64,000 bases of DNA, taken from NCBI RefSeq assembly GCF_012844345.1, contig NZ_CP051625.1:3844001-3908000 (forward strand), read 5' to 3'. A program made the translations under genes and the position numbers. The notes under the pieces are model-generated. The model searched no databases and was not told where the DNA came from. It worked only from the letters and a program-made list of their open reading frames with translations. This document shows positions 19,677-28,178 of this stretch, piece by piece. How positions within the stretch are numbered: the stretch's first letter is position 1; every line of letters starts with the position of its first letter. The DNA comes from Pseudomonas sp. gcc21. Its GTDB lineage: Bacteria > Pseudomonadota > Gammaproteobacteria > Pseudomonadales > Pseudomonadaceae.

Positions 19677-21700
19677 GCGGTTCTCGCTTCGGCACGCCGC
19701 CCACGCCAGAAATGCTGAGCGAGAAACAGCACCGCCAGAGCGAAGCCGATTTCATCGCTGGTAGGCGTGGCCAGAACCAGGCTGGCACCCGCTGCAAAAC
19801 CCAGTGCTCGCTCCCACCAAGCCATTCTCCATTGCAGAAAGTTGGTGAACACTGCGCCCCAGATACCGATCGCCACAGCCGCCTTGAACAGCACATAAAC
19901 AGTGGCCAGCCAGCTCTCGCCTTGCAGCATCAGGGCGGGCTCGTACACCGCCATGAAGGGCACGACGAAGCCCGCGATGGCAATACGTATGGCCCACAGG
20001 CTGATCTTCAGCCCGGATTCCCTGGCAATCGGCGCGGCAGCGAAACAAGCCAGTGCCACCGGCGGGGTGAGATCGGCCATGATGCCAAAGTAAAAAACGA
20101 ACATGTGCGAAACGATCAGCGGCACGCCCAGCTCCAGCAGCGCGGGCGCGGCAATCGAGCTGGTAATGATGTAGTTGGGAATGGTCGGAATGCCCATGCC
20201 CAGTACCAGGCAGGTAAGCATGGTGAGAAGCAGCGAGAGGAACAGGTTCTCCTGGCCGATGGCGAGGATGTAACCGGCGAAGGTCGACGCCGCCCCGGTC
20301 AACGAGACCACGCCGATGATCACCCCGACGAGTGCGCAGGCAATACCCACCGGCACCGCGTGTCGCGCACCCTCGACCAGCGCATGCAGGCAGATCACCA
20401 GGGTGTCGCGGCCGCCCTTGATGAACCAGCAGATCACTACCAGTAGTCCGACCACGCCGAATACTACGCCGATGCCGAGCTGGAAGAACCCGGCGCAGAG
20501 GACGCCGAGTGCGATCCAGAACGCTATACGCAGCGCGAAAGACGATACCCGTAGAATGATCGCCGAACCGAGAATGACAATCGCAGTGAGTGCCAGACCG
20601 ACCATCCCGGAAAACAGCGGCGTGCGTCCGGAGAACAGCAGATAGATAAGGATGAACAGCGGGATCAACAGGTACCAACGCTCCTTTACTGCCGTCCATG
20701 GGTTCGGGCATTGGTCCTTCGGCAGGCCTTTCAGATTGGCGCGTCTGGCTTCCAGATGAACCATCCAGAACACCGAGCCGAAGTACAGCAGCGCGGGAAT
20801 CAGCGCGGCCTTGGCCACTTCGATAAAGGGCACATTGATCGTTTCGGCCATGATGAACGCCACCGCGCCCATGATCGGCGGCATGATCTGACTGCCCATC
20901 GAGGAGGTGGATTCGACCCCGCCAGCAAACGCCGCCCGGTAACCGAAGCGCTTCATCAACGGAATGGTGAACTGACCGGTGGTGACCACGTTGGCTACGC
21001 CGGAACCGGTAATGGTGCCCATCAGCGCCGATGAGACCACCGAGACCTTGGCCGGGCCGCCGAGCTTGTGGCCGAACAGGCCCATGGCAAAGTCGGTGAA
21101 CAGCTTGATCATGCCCGCCTGCTCCAGGAACGAGCCGAACAGGATAAACAGGAAGATATAGGTGGCCGACACGTAGGTCGGCGTGCCGTAGAAGCCTTCG
21201 GTGCCGAACGCCAACTGGTTGATGACCTGATCCAGGTCATAACCACGGTGGGCCAGATCCCCGGGCAGATATTGCCCGAGCAGCGCGTAAGCAAGGAAAA
21301 GTCCGCAAATCAGCGGCAGGGCAATACCCATGACCCGGCGCGCGGCCTCGAACACCAGCACCGTCAGCACCAGACCCACGGCCATATCGGCACTGGTCAG
21401 GTCGCCGGAGCGCTGGATCAGGTCTGCCTCGAACACCCATTGGTAGATCGCCGTGCCCATGCCCGCCAGGCCGAGCAGCCAGGCCAGCGGTTGCCAGGGT
21501 CTATGCTTGCCGACAACAGGAATGCTGAGAAACACCACCATCAACAGAAAGCCGACGTGCATCGCCCGCAGAATCTGGCTGGAGACCGGGTGAAAGGCCG
21601 CCGTGATGATCTGAAAGATGGAGAACAGCAGCGCCACATAAAACAGCGCTTTAGGCCATTCCTTCGGACCGGCCGCAAGGCCGTGGTTTTGTTCGGTCAT
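19673..21700 (-). CDS. TRAP transporter fused permease (TAXI type, DctQM fusion)
   Basis: Inner-membrane component of a sodium-dependent, binding-protein-dependent secondary transporter. The 675 residues form many hydrophobic segments: an N-terminal four-helix DctQ-like part fused to a DctM-like core. TRAP-type glycine-rich motifs include SALMGTITGSGVANVVTTG, SMGSQIMPPIMGA and LGMGIPTIPNYII. It lies 86 bp downstream of the periplasmic TAXI binding protein and overlaps the DUF1850 gene by 4 bp. Substrates of TAXI systems are mostly unknown; some carry dicarboxylates or glutamate. Confidence 0.93.
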   Translation of the reverse strand: MTEQNHGLAAGPKEWPKALFYVALLFSIFQIITAAFHPVSSQILRAMHVGFLLMVVFLSIPVVGKHRPWQPLAWLLGLAGMGTAIYQWVFEADLIQRSGDLTSADMAVGLVLTVLVFEAARRVMGIALPLICGLFLAYALLGQYLPGDLAHRGYDLDQVINQLAFGTEGFYGTPTYVSATYIFLFILFGSFLEQAGMIKLFTDFAMGLFGHKLGGPAKVSVVSSALMGTITGSGVANVVTTGQFTIPLMKRFGYRAAFAGGVESTSSMGSQIMPPIMGAVAFIMAETINVPFIEVAKAALIPALLYFGSVFWMVHLEARRANLKGLPKDQCPNPWTAVKERWYLLIPLFILIYLLFSGRTPLFSGMVGLALTAIVILGSAIILRVSSFALRIAFWIALGVLCAGFFQLGIGVVFGVVGLLVVICWFIKGGRDTLVICLHALVEGARHAVPVGIACALVGVIIGVVSLTGAASTFAGYILAIGQENLFLSLLLTMLTCLVLGMGIPTIPNYIITSSIAAPALLELGVPLIVSHMFVFYFGIMADLTPPVALACFAAAPIARESGLKISLWAIRIAIAGFVVPFMAVYEPALMLQGESWLATVYVLFKAAVAIGIWGAVFTNFLQWRMAWWERALGFAAGASLVLATPTSDEIGFALAVLFLAQHFWRGRRAEARTA

Positions 21701-21786
21701 GGAGCCTATTCCTTCAGCACACCCGTCTATAGCTTACGGCGCACGGTAGTTGCGCAAGCGGTCTGACTCACCGGGCACTGGCAGCT

Positions 21787-22737
21787 TTACAGCGCGCCGA
21801 CTTCCTTGTAGTAGCGCTCGGCACCCGGATGCAGCGGGATCGGCAGATCCTTCGCGGCGGTTTCGAGCTTGATGTCCTTGGCAGCGGAATGCGCATTGCC
21901 CAGCCGCTCAAGGTTGTCGAATATCAGTTTGGTCATCTGATAGGCCACGTCCTCGGATACATCCTCATGGCTGACCAGGATGTTGGTGATCGCGACGGTT
22001 TCTACGTCGGTGTCCTGCCCATCATAGGTGCCGGCCGGAATGACGGCGGGCTGATAGGCCGCGACGCCGATTTTGCTGGTAACGTCCTCCGGGATGGCGA
22101 CGAAATTGATCGGCAGGGTGGCGGCCAGATCGCGGATCGCAGCCATCCCGAGACCCGAGGACTGCAGAGTCGCATCCAGCTGGCGGTTCTTGATCAGCTC
22201 GACCGACTCGGCGTACGGCAGGAACTCGACCTTGCCCATGTCTTCGTAGCTCAAGCCCGCTGCGGCGAAAATCGCGCGGGCGTTCAGCTCGGTGCCCGAC
22301 TTGGGTGCGCCGACCGAGATGCGCTTGCCCTTAAGGTCAGCCAGTGTATTGATGCCGGCTTCCTTGTTGGCGACGATCTGGATGTAGTTCGGATAGGTGC
22401 CGGCAATCGCGCGAAGCTTTTTCAGCGGTGCCTTGAAGCCGGCGTCTTCCACCCCGTTCCAGGCATCGGAAACCGAGTCGCCCAGTGCGAAGGCCAGCTC
22501 ACCTCGACCGTTCTGCAGCAGGTTGAGGTTTTCCACCGAGGCCTTGGTTGCCTGCACCGAGGTCTTCGAACCTTCGATAGCGCCATAGAGCTGCGACAGC
22601 CCCACACCGATCGGGTAGTAAACCCCACTGGTCCCGCCTGTGAGAATATTGATGAAAGTCGGTGCAGCAAAGACGGCCGTGCTGGCCGTCAGAGCCGCGG
22701 CGGCAGTGAAGAGGCTGAGTCTTTTGATCAGTTGCAT
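21787..22737 (-). CDS. TAXI family TRAP transporter periplasmic binding protein
   Basis: Captures the substrate for the fused permease downstream. The protein has 316 residues with a cleavable signal (MQLIKRLSLFTAAAALTAS, cleavage probably after VFA). The start of the mature domain, INILTGGTSGVYYPIGVGLS, is the TAXI-family signature. I chose ATG 22735-22737, with GGAG eight bases upstream; an ATG two codons earlier is too close to that site. An upstream in-frame extension would hide the signal peptide. The ligand is unknown. Confidence 0.93.
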   Translation of the reverse strand: MQLIKRLSLFTAAAALTASTAVFAAPTFINILTGGTSGVYYPIGVGLSQLYGAIEGSKTSVQATKASVENLNLLQNGRGELAFALGDSVSDAWNGVEDAGFKAPLKKLRAIAGTYPNYIQIVANKEAGINTLADLKGKRISVGAPKSGTELNARAIFAAAGLSYEDMGKVEFLPYAESVELIKNRQLDATLQSSGLGMAAIRDLAATLPINFVAIPEDVTSKIGVAAYQPAVIPAGTYDGQDTDVETVAITNILVSHEDVSEDVAYQMTKLIFDNLERLGNAHSAAKDIKLETAAKDLPIPLHPGAERYYKEVGAL

Positions 22738-23042
22738 GAGCATTACTCCGTTGTTGTTTTTGTAGACGTCAGAGAACAGAGACTTTTTCGATGCGACGTG
22801 CGAGGGCGCACGGGCGGCTGCCGGGCTCCTTAACGACCTGAGAGCAGAGTCGCGACAGGAATATTGTCGGAAGCCCAAGGATCAATCTGATCGAATCAGT
22901 ACAATGGGACATCCTTGGGCGGGTAGCTGCGCATGGCTATGCCTTTGTTATCTGATGACAGTGTAGGCCATCTCTTCAATTGAGTAAGGCGAGGCGCCAG
23001 ATGTCGTCGTCTTTGACTCGTTAACGGTAAAATCCGCAACGG
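22738..23042. promoter_or_regulatory. Divergent region between TAXI-TRAP operon and dinB, with nested palindrome
   Basis: No gene is visible in these 305 bases. An outer inverted repeat, GCCCAAGGAT (22873-22882) and ATCCTTGGGC (22911-22920), encloses an inner dyad CTGAT-CGA-ATCAG (22887-22899). It lies about 135-185 bp upstream of the binding-protein start and could be an operator or a folded leader. I found no convincing LexA box in front of dinB. Confidence 0.45.
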
Positions 23043-24101
23043 ATGAAGCACAGAAAGATCATTCATGTGGACTGTGACTGTTTCTACGCAGCGATCGAGA
23101 TGCGGGATGATCCGCGCCTGCGTGGCTGTCCGTTGGCGGTCGGCGGGGACCCAGGCAAGCGAGGCGTTGTCGCCACCTGCAACTATGAAGCGCGTGCTTA
23201 TGGCGTCCGTTCGGCCATGGCCTCCGGCTATGCCAAAAAGCTGTGCCCGGATTTGCTGATCGTGCCGCCGCGCATGGCGGTTTACCGCGAGGCGTCTGCG
23301 GCGATCCACGCCATCTTTACCGACTACACCGCACTGATACAGCCACTATCGCTGGACGAAGCCTACCTCGATGTGTCGAACAGCACTGCCTGCCGTGGCA
23401 GCGCAACGCTGATTGCAGAAAGTATCCGCCAGCGGGTGCGTGAGGGTCTGGGGATTACCGTTTCCGCTGGCGTGGCGCCGAACAAGTTCCTGGCCAAGAT
23501 CGCCAGTGACTGGAACAAGCCGGACGGGCTCAAGGTGATCTTGCCGGACGAGATCGAGTCCTTTATCCAGACGTTGCCGGTGGAGCGCTTGCACGGCGTG
23601 GGGAAAGTGACCGCTGCGAGACTGAGGAAGCTCGGAATCGACGTGTGCGGTGAGCTGCTACCCTGGCGCAAGCAGGATCTGGCGAAGGAATTTGGCAGTT
23701 TTGGCGAGCGGCTCTGGCAGCTGGCGCGGGGTATTGATGATCGTCCGGTGATCGTGGAGAGCACGCGACAGTCGGTCAGCGTCGAGAACACTTACGATCA
23801 GGATCTGCCGGATCTGAGCGCCTGCTTTGAAGCTCTCGGGCCGCTGTTGGAAAAACTCGCTCAACGGGTCGGCCGTTTGCAGGACGGTTACCGGGCGAGC
23901 AAGCCCTTCGTCAAACTCAAGTTCAACGACTTTACCCAGACGACATTGGAGCAGGCTGGCGCACCCATCACTCCCGAAGGCTATCGGGAACTCACCGCGC
24001 AGGCCTATGCCCGCGGTCTCAAGCCGGTGCGCCTGATAGGCGTTGGCGTACGCCTGGATAACGCCAACAGCTTGTTGGGCGAACAGTTGAGTCTGTTTTA
24101 G
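23043..24101 (+). CDS. dinB: DNA polymerase IV
   Basis: Y-family translesion polymerase of 352 residues. The metal-binding acidic residues are D10 (HVDCDCF) and D105/E106 (SLDEAYLD). Tyr15 occupies the position of the steric gate that excludes ribonucleotides. VSAGVAPNKFLAKIASDWNK and the helix-hairpin-helix LHGVGKVTAARLRKLGI follow, then the little-finger domain. The C-terminal QLSLF fits a sliding-clamp binding motif. Its last codons overlap the stop of a convergent small gene by 4 bp. Together with dnaE2 and dinG it gives this window three DNA-damage genes, though they are not clustered. Confidence 0.97.
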   Translation: MKHRKIIHVDCDCFYAAIEMRDDPRLRGCPLAVGGDPGKRGVVATCNYEARAYGVRSAMASGYAKKLCPDLLIVPPRMAVYREASAAIHAIFTDYTALIQPLSLDEAYLDVSNSTACRGSATLIAESIRQRVREGLGITVSAGVAPNKFLAKIASDWNKPDGLKVILPDEIESFIQTLPVERLHGVGKVTAARLRKLGIDVCGELLPWRKQDLAKEFGSFGERLWQLARGIDDRPVIVESTRQSVSVENTYDQDLPDLSACFEALGPLLEKLAQRVGRLQDGYRASKPFVKLKFNDFTQTTLEQAGAPITPEGYRELTAQAYARGLKPVRLIGVGVRLDNANSLLGEQLSLF

Positions 24102-24535
24102 AGCGCCTTGCGGGCGCATGCCGGGCACAGGTGGTTTTCGCCGCGTGGCTTCCACCCCAGCTCGCCGATACGCACTACCGCCTTGGCGGTCCGCTGCTCG
24201 AGCCCATCCTTGTCATTGATCAGAAACTCGAAGGCTTGCTCCTTGCTGCATTCGTCGCAGGTCACCGACCAGCCCAGCACGGATCTGCCGCGCAGATCAG
24301 GCCCCTTGGCGGTGGCTGTCCACTGTCCGGGAGGGCTGAGCAGATAACGCACCTTGTCGACGATCAGCGGTAGCGGCAGATCGCGGCTACCCTTGACGGT
24401 GCAAATCAGCGTGTCGCCACTTTGAATACCGCCACCCTGACCGGTGACCTGATAAAGCCCGCCAGCCAGAGTGCGGCATTCAATTAGTGTGTGGGATGGG
24501 TTAAGCGCGGTGCGCCGGAAGTCGTGTTCAGCCAT
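24098..24535 (-). CDS. Hypothetical protein with zinc-ribbon-like cysteine pairs
   Basis: A 145-residue soluble protein that I do not recognise by name. Two Cys-x2-Cys pairs, TCDECSK (mid-protein) and CPACA (near the C-terminus), suggest a zinc-binding treble-clef or ribbon. The N-terminal half is mixed beta-type sequence (LIECRTLAGGLYQV). It is convergent with dinB, overlapping it by 4 bp, and divergent from a short-chain dehydrogenase gene. Codon use matches its neighbours, and the frame is intact. A nucleic-acid or metal-related role would be speculation. Confidence 0.75.
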   Translation of the reverse strand: MAEHDFRRTALNPSHTLIECRTLAGGLYQVTGQGGGIQSGDTLICTVKGSRDLPLPLIVDKVRYLLSPPGQWTATAKGPDLRGRSVLGWSVTCDECSKEQAFEFLINDKDGLEQRTAKAVVRIGELGWKPRGENHLCPACARKAL

Positions 24536-24673
24536 GGGAATCCTGTCGTGTTGTAGCCGACGATGATAACACCGGTGCAGGGCGGCATATCACCAGGCTC
24601 ACTGATAGTCGGTGTCGCGCCCCGTGGCGTATATGCTGAAACGCTTCCTACAACGCATACAAGAGGACTTCCC

Positions 24674-25456
24674 ATGAAAGTGATGGAATTGTTTGACCTG
24701 ACCGGTAAGGTTGCACTGATAACCGGCGGCACCAAGGGCCTCGGCCTGCAGATGGCTGAAGCGCTGGGCGAGCAGGGTGCGAAGATTTTCCTCAACGCGC
24801 GAAACGCCAGCGAAGTGGAGGAAGTGGTGGCGCAGCTGAATGCGCAGGGCATCGAGGCCGACGGCATGGTATGTGACCTGGGCAAGCTGGACACCAACCC
24901 GATCTCCAAGCTGGTTGATGCCGCCGAGGCGCGCTTCGGTACCATTGATATCCTGATCAACAACGCTGGCACCAGCTGGGGTCAGCCTGCGGTAGAACAC
25001 AGCTATGAAGGCTGGCAGAAGGTTATGGGCCTTAACGTGGATGTCTGCTTCCTGCTGGCGCAGGAAGTGGCTCGCCGTTTCATGATTCCGCGTCAGTCCG
25101 GAAAGATCATCAACATTGCCTCCATTGCCGGCTTCAAGGGCAACAAGCCGAACACCGGCGTCTATACCGTCGCCTACAACACCAGCAAGGCCGCAGCGGT
25201 GAACCTTACCCGTGCCCTGGCAGGGGAGTGGGGTCCGCACAACATCAATGTGAACGCGATTTGCCCCGGGTATTTTCCGACCAAAATGGCTAAGGGGCTG
25301 GAGCGGGTAACCGAAGTGCTCAAGCGCGACACGCCACTGGGCCGTGTAGGCGGAGAAGATGACATCAAGGGGCTGGCGCTGTTTTTCGCCAGCGAAGCAT
25401 CACGCCATGTCACGGGTCAGGCTGTTGCCGTTGACGGCGGCCACTCGGCAGTCTGA
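24674..25456 (+). CDS. Short-chain dehydrogenase/reductase
   Basis: NAD(P)-dependent oxidoreductase of 260 residues. The cofactor motif TGGTKGLG lies at 17-24 and NNAG at 96-99. The catalytic set is S150, Y168 and K172 (YNTSK). A C-terminal GQAVAVDGGHSAV closes the classical SDR fold. It resembles gluconate 5-dehydrogenase or 3-oxoacyl-ACP reductase-like enzymes, but the substrate cannot be deduced. I start at ATG 24674 (MKVMELF), with AGAGGA nine bases upstream. An in-frame upstream extension lacks similarity. It is apparently monocistronic. Confidence 0.88.
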   Translation: MKVMELFDLTGKVALITGGTKGLGLQMAEALGEQGAKIFLNARNASEVEEVVAQLNAQGIEADGMVCDLGKLDTNPISKLVDAAEARFGTIDILINNAGTSWGQPAVEHSYEGWQKVMGLNVDVCFLLAQEVARRFMIPRQSGKIINIASIAGFKGNKPNTGVYTVAYNTSKAAAVNLTRALAGEWGPHNINVNAICPGYFPTKMAKGLERVTEVLKRDTPLGRVGGEDDIKGLALFFASEASRHVTGQAVAVDGGHSAV

Positions 25457-25495
25457 GTGCTGGGACGGGGCAGCAGGTGATGCCTGCCCCGTCGG

Positions 25496-25939
25496 TCAGG
25501 AGGGCGCAACGCCGGTGCTGAGCTGTCTGGCGGCGCGTTCCGCTTCGTCCTTGTGCTGCTCCTCCAGCGCCTGCATATGTTGTTCATGGTGCTGGCGCTC
25601 GTTGCGGGGCAGATCCTTCCACTGCTGGTGGGTCGGGATATGCGCCGTGGCGTCATAGATCGTTTCGAATACACCGACATCCAGATCAGTGCGGCGCGGG
25701 CCGCTATAGTTATCCAGCAGAACCTTGATACGGATCGCACCCTCGATCAGCGGTAACTGGCCGTTCAGCAAACTCTGCGCGAGAAACTGGATGTCCTGCG
25801 CAAGTCGCTCATTGCGTTCGCGCTCCTGTTCGGCTTTTACTTGCTTTGCGTTCCAGACCTTACGCCACAGTACGAGGGCATAGATAGCCAGGGCAATAAT
25901 GATGATCAGGCCGGCGACCAGCCAGAAGGTAGAACTCAT
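25496..25939 (-). CDS. DUF2489 membrane-anchored protein
   Basis: A 147-residue protein with one N-terminal membrane segment (FWLVAGLIIIIALAIYALVL) and a charged, helical cytoplasmic region (KQVKAEQERERNERLAQDI, then QFLAQSLLNGQLPLIEGAIR). The layout matches the DUF2489 family of gammaproteobacteria. It starts 3 bp after the stop of the lipoprotein gene, so the two probably form one transcript. Function is unknown. Convergent with the upstream SDR gene, 39 bp away. Confidence 0.8.
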   Translation of the reverse strand: MSSTFWLVAGLIIIIALAIYALVLWRKVWNAKQVKAEQERERNERLAQDIQFLAQSLLNGQLPLIEGAIRIKVLLDNYSGPRRTDLDVGVFETIYDATAHIPTHQQWKDLPRNERQHHEQHMQALEEQHKDEAERAARQLSTGVAPS

Positions 25940-25942
25940 AAA

Positions 25943-26416
25943 TCAGAATCTCATGTCGGACGGGTCGAGGGTCCCGTGTTCCTCAAGGGTCAGTTTGCGC
26001 GCCCAGAGCATCCCGGTGCTGATGTGGCCCTCGATCCGATAGCTGACCGGTTGCTGGCGCTCGACAAGCTTGATCAGATCGCCAAGATGCCGCCACAGGT
26101 TAGAGCGTACCTCCAGCTCGAAGTATTCCGAGCCATAGGCCGGCACATCGAAGGGCTGATTGGTTACGCCCGTGGCAAGCTTGGAATCATTGAGGTACAC
26201 GCGATAATGCATACCGCGCACGGGCAGGCTGCGATCGTTCGGATTGTCGACACGCAGGCGCAACCGAAAGGATTGCTCCCATAGATTGCTTTGCAGCATT
26301 TCGAGGTTGGCCAGCTGGATTTCCGGCTTGGTATAACCCTGACCGAACACCGCGCAGCCGGAGAGCCACAATAAGCTGGCAACCAAGCCTATCCTGCCGA
26401 AAATACGCATGTACAT
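25943..26416 (-). CDS. LEA type 2 family lipoprotein
   Basis: A 157-residue predicted lipoprotein: the signal MYMRIFGRIGLVASLLWLSG ends in a lipobox with the acylated Cys of LSGC. The mature part has the immunoglobulin-like LEA14/WHy pattern (LANLEMLQSNLWEQSFRLRL, then VDNPNDRSLPVRGMHYRVYL). Related Pseudomonas proteins are envelope lipoproteins of unknown role. It is followed after 3 bp by DUF2489. The start could be the second methionine (MRIFGR), two codons later. Confidence 0.85.
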   Translation of the reverse strand: MYMRIFGRIGLVASLLWLSGCAVFGQGYTKPEIQLANLEMLQSNLWEQSFRLRLRVDNPNDRSLPVRGMHYRVYLNDSKLATGVTNQPFDVPAYGSEYFELEVRSNLWRHLGDLIKLVERQQPVSYRIEGHISTGMLWARKLTLEEHGTLDPSDMRF

Positions 26417-26513
26417 TGTCGACTCCTTATGTGGATCTCGGACCGTCGGCGGTGTTGTCTGGCGGCCCGCGCCTGTCCATACTAACCGCTAATCGCTGCC
26501 AGGGAGTGACAAT

Positions 26514-27035
26514 ATGCCGCTATTCGAGATTGTGTTTCAGGGACAGGTCAAGGCGGGCGTAGCGCCGGAACAGGCGCGGCAGAGGCTCGGCCAATTGTTT
26601 CAGGCAGGAGAACAGCAGCTGGATATCCTGTTCTCAGGCCGCAGGATCGTGATCAAGCAGGGGCTGGATCAGGCCTCAGCTGACAAGTACCGGCAGGCCA
26701 TCGAACGGGCGGGCGCGATATGCCTGGTGGAGCCAATGGGTGGCCAGACGGCCGCAGCCGAGCCGCCGTCAAACGCTGCGCCGGCCGCCCGATCTGCCAC
26801 TGGCAAAGTGGTCCCGCGGGATGAGTACATGGCAGCATTCAGCGATGTGGAAGCGCCTGATTTCGGCATCGCCCCGCTTGGTGCTGATATGCAGGACGAA
26901 TACCGCGACTTCACACCGTTGCCGCTTGATCTGTCAGCACTGAGCCTGGCGCCGCCGGGCGCGGATCTTGAGGAAATCAAGCGCAACGAGGCGGCCGTGG
27001 TACCGAGCACCGATCATCTCAAACTGGTGGATTGA
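26514..27035 (+). CDS. Conserved hypothetical protein, 173 aa
   Basis: Soluble protein with a compact N-terminal module (about 1-70, FEIVFQGQVKAGVAPEQAR then LFSGRRIVIKQGLDQASADK) that recurs at the N-terminus of many proteobacterial proteins of unknown function. A proline/alanine-rich linker (about 75-95) and an acidic C-terminal part with PLPLDLSALSLAPPG follow. No enzyme motif is evident. AGGGAG lies just before the ATG. It is divergent from the LEA lipoprotein gene and convergent with the SEC-C gene 12 bp away. Confidence 0.75.
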   Translation: MPLFEIVFQGQVKAGVAPEQARQRLGQLFQAGEQQLDILFSGRRIVIKQGLDQASADKYRQAIERAGAICLVEPMGGQTAAAEPPSNAAPAARSATGKVVPRDEYMAAFSDVEAPDFGIAPLGADMQDEYRDFTPLPLDLSALSLAPPGADLEEIKRNEAAVVPSTDHLKLVD

Positions 27036-27047
27036 TAACGCCGACGC

Positions 27048-27518
27048 CTAACGTCCACAGCACTGTTTGTACTTTTTTCCGGACGCACAGCGGCAGGGCT
27101 CGTTGCGTCCGGTTTTCACCTTGATGGTCGGGTCTACGAAGTACCAGCGTTCCTTGATGCGAATGAAGTCCGAGCATTCGCGATGGCTGTGTCGATGCCC
27201 CTGCGCATCGGCCCATTGCGCAGTGAAAGTGACCTGCGCCTGGTTGCTGGCCGCTTCGGTCGAATGAACCTTCTCCACAGTCAGGCCAAGCCAATCGCTC
27301 GACTGGCTCCAGTCGGTCATCGCAGCGCGATCCAGTTGCGCCTGTTGTGAGGGCAGGGTGGTCGCCACCAGATAATCGACCAGTCCCAGTGTGTAAGCGC
27401 TGTAGCGTGAACGCATCAGCTGCTCCGCTGTGAGTGCGGGCTTGCCCTGATGCAATGGGAGGCAGCACTCTGCGTAGGGTTTGCCACTGCCGCAGGGACA
27501 GCCGCCGTTACTTTCCAT
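27048..27518 (-). CDS. YchJ-family SEC-C motif protein
   Basis: A 156-residue protein with a zinc-binding cysteine cluster at each end: CPCGSGKPYAECC at the N-terminus and CRCASGKKYKQCCGR at the C-terminus. Between them lies a YchJ-like NTF2-type domain (AEQLMRSRYSAYTLGLVDYL). SEC-C motifs resemble the SecA C-terminal zinc site that binds SecB, but the role of YchJ proteins is unknown. I chose ATG 27516-27518; an upstream GTG sits in the GGTGG ribosome site. The preceding gene on the same strand ends 2 bp before it. Confidence 0.9.
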   Translation of the reverse strand: MESNGGCPCGSGKPYAECCLPLHQGKPALTAEQLMRSRYSAYTLGLVDYLVATTLPSQQAQLDRAAMTDWSQSSDWLGLTVEKVHSTEAASNQAQVTFTAQWADAQGHRHSHRECSDFIRIKERWYFVDPTIKVKTGRNEPCRCASGKKYKQCCGR

Positions 27519-27520
27519 TC

Positions 27521-28006
27521 TTACCACCAGTATTTTCCGAAGAGTTCTGGATTGGCCCAGTATTTTGAATTGAGCCAGTCCGGTACGGTTTTGTATGAGG
27601 CCAGATCATAGGTGAATAACGTCAGCGTCTGGCCGTCCCGCTTAAAATGACCCTGACGCTGGAAGGCCAGCCCAAAGAAGTCGTTCTGCTCCCAGGCCGG
27701 GGTTCGTTGCATATCCACCAGCACCGCCATTCTGCTCACCAGCAGGTTACGCATACCGGCGAGCAATTCCATGCCCTGGTGTTTATCCAGACGCTCCAGT
27801 TGATCAGCGACCACGGCCAGGTCGTAGCGCTGATTTGCGTAACCGGCTGGCAGAGGCACCTCGTTTGTTTCGAAGTGCGTGCAATCCGCGTGCTGGGCGC
27901 AGAACGCAACGGCTGCGGGAATAGGTGCAGAGCTGACGCTCAGCAGTCGCTGCGGTTGGTAGTGTTCGAATATGCCGAGCAGGGCTGCGGTTGGGCTGTC
28001 GGACAT
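27521..28006 (-). CDS. Conserved hypothetical protein, degenerate methyltransferase-like
   Basis: A 161-residue protein. RLLSVSSAPIPAAVAFCAQH and YDLAVVADQLERLDKHQG recall the first and fourth motifs of class I SAM-dependent methyltransferases. The glycine-rich SAM loop is not conserved, so activity is doubtful. It may belong to the uncharacterised family DUF6231, from memory only. I chose ATG 28004-28006 (MSDSPTAAL); the upstream extension runs through the divergent promoter region of dinG. It is co-oriented with the YchJ-like gene, with a 2-bp gap. Confidence 0.7.
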   Translation of the reverse strand: MSDSPTAALLGIFEHYQPQRLLSVSSAPIPAAVAFCAQHADCTHFETNEVPLPAGYANQRYDLAVVADQLERLDKHQGMELLAGMRNLLVSRMAVLVDMQRTPAWEQNDFFGLAFQRQGHFKRDGQTLTLFTYDLASYKTVPDWLNSKYWANPELFGKYWW

Positions 28007-28178
28007 TGGACCGTCCTTGAGTAATGTGTCGAGGGGTGAGATGTCGAGGCTCAATAGCTTCGACCTTGATGCCGTCCGCTTCAAGCGAAAATTGACGGAT
28101 CTGGGACGCTGCCAGCCATCGGCCGCCCCGTCGAGCGCGCCGCAAAATGGTATGATGCCGGCCTTCCCGGGAGCCCGC

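Noticed and set aside
22980..23042. LexA (SOS) box in front of dinB
   Set aside because: I looked for a CTGT-type 16-bp dyad and saw only CTGATGACAG, too short and non-canonical, further upstream.
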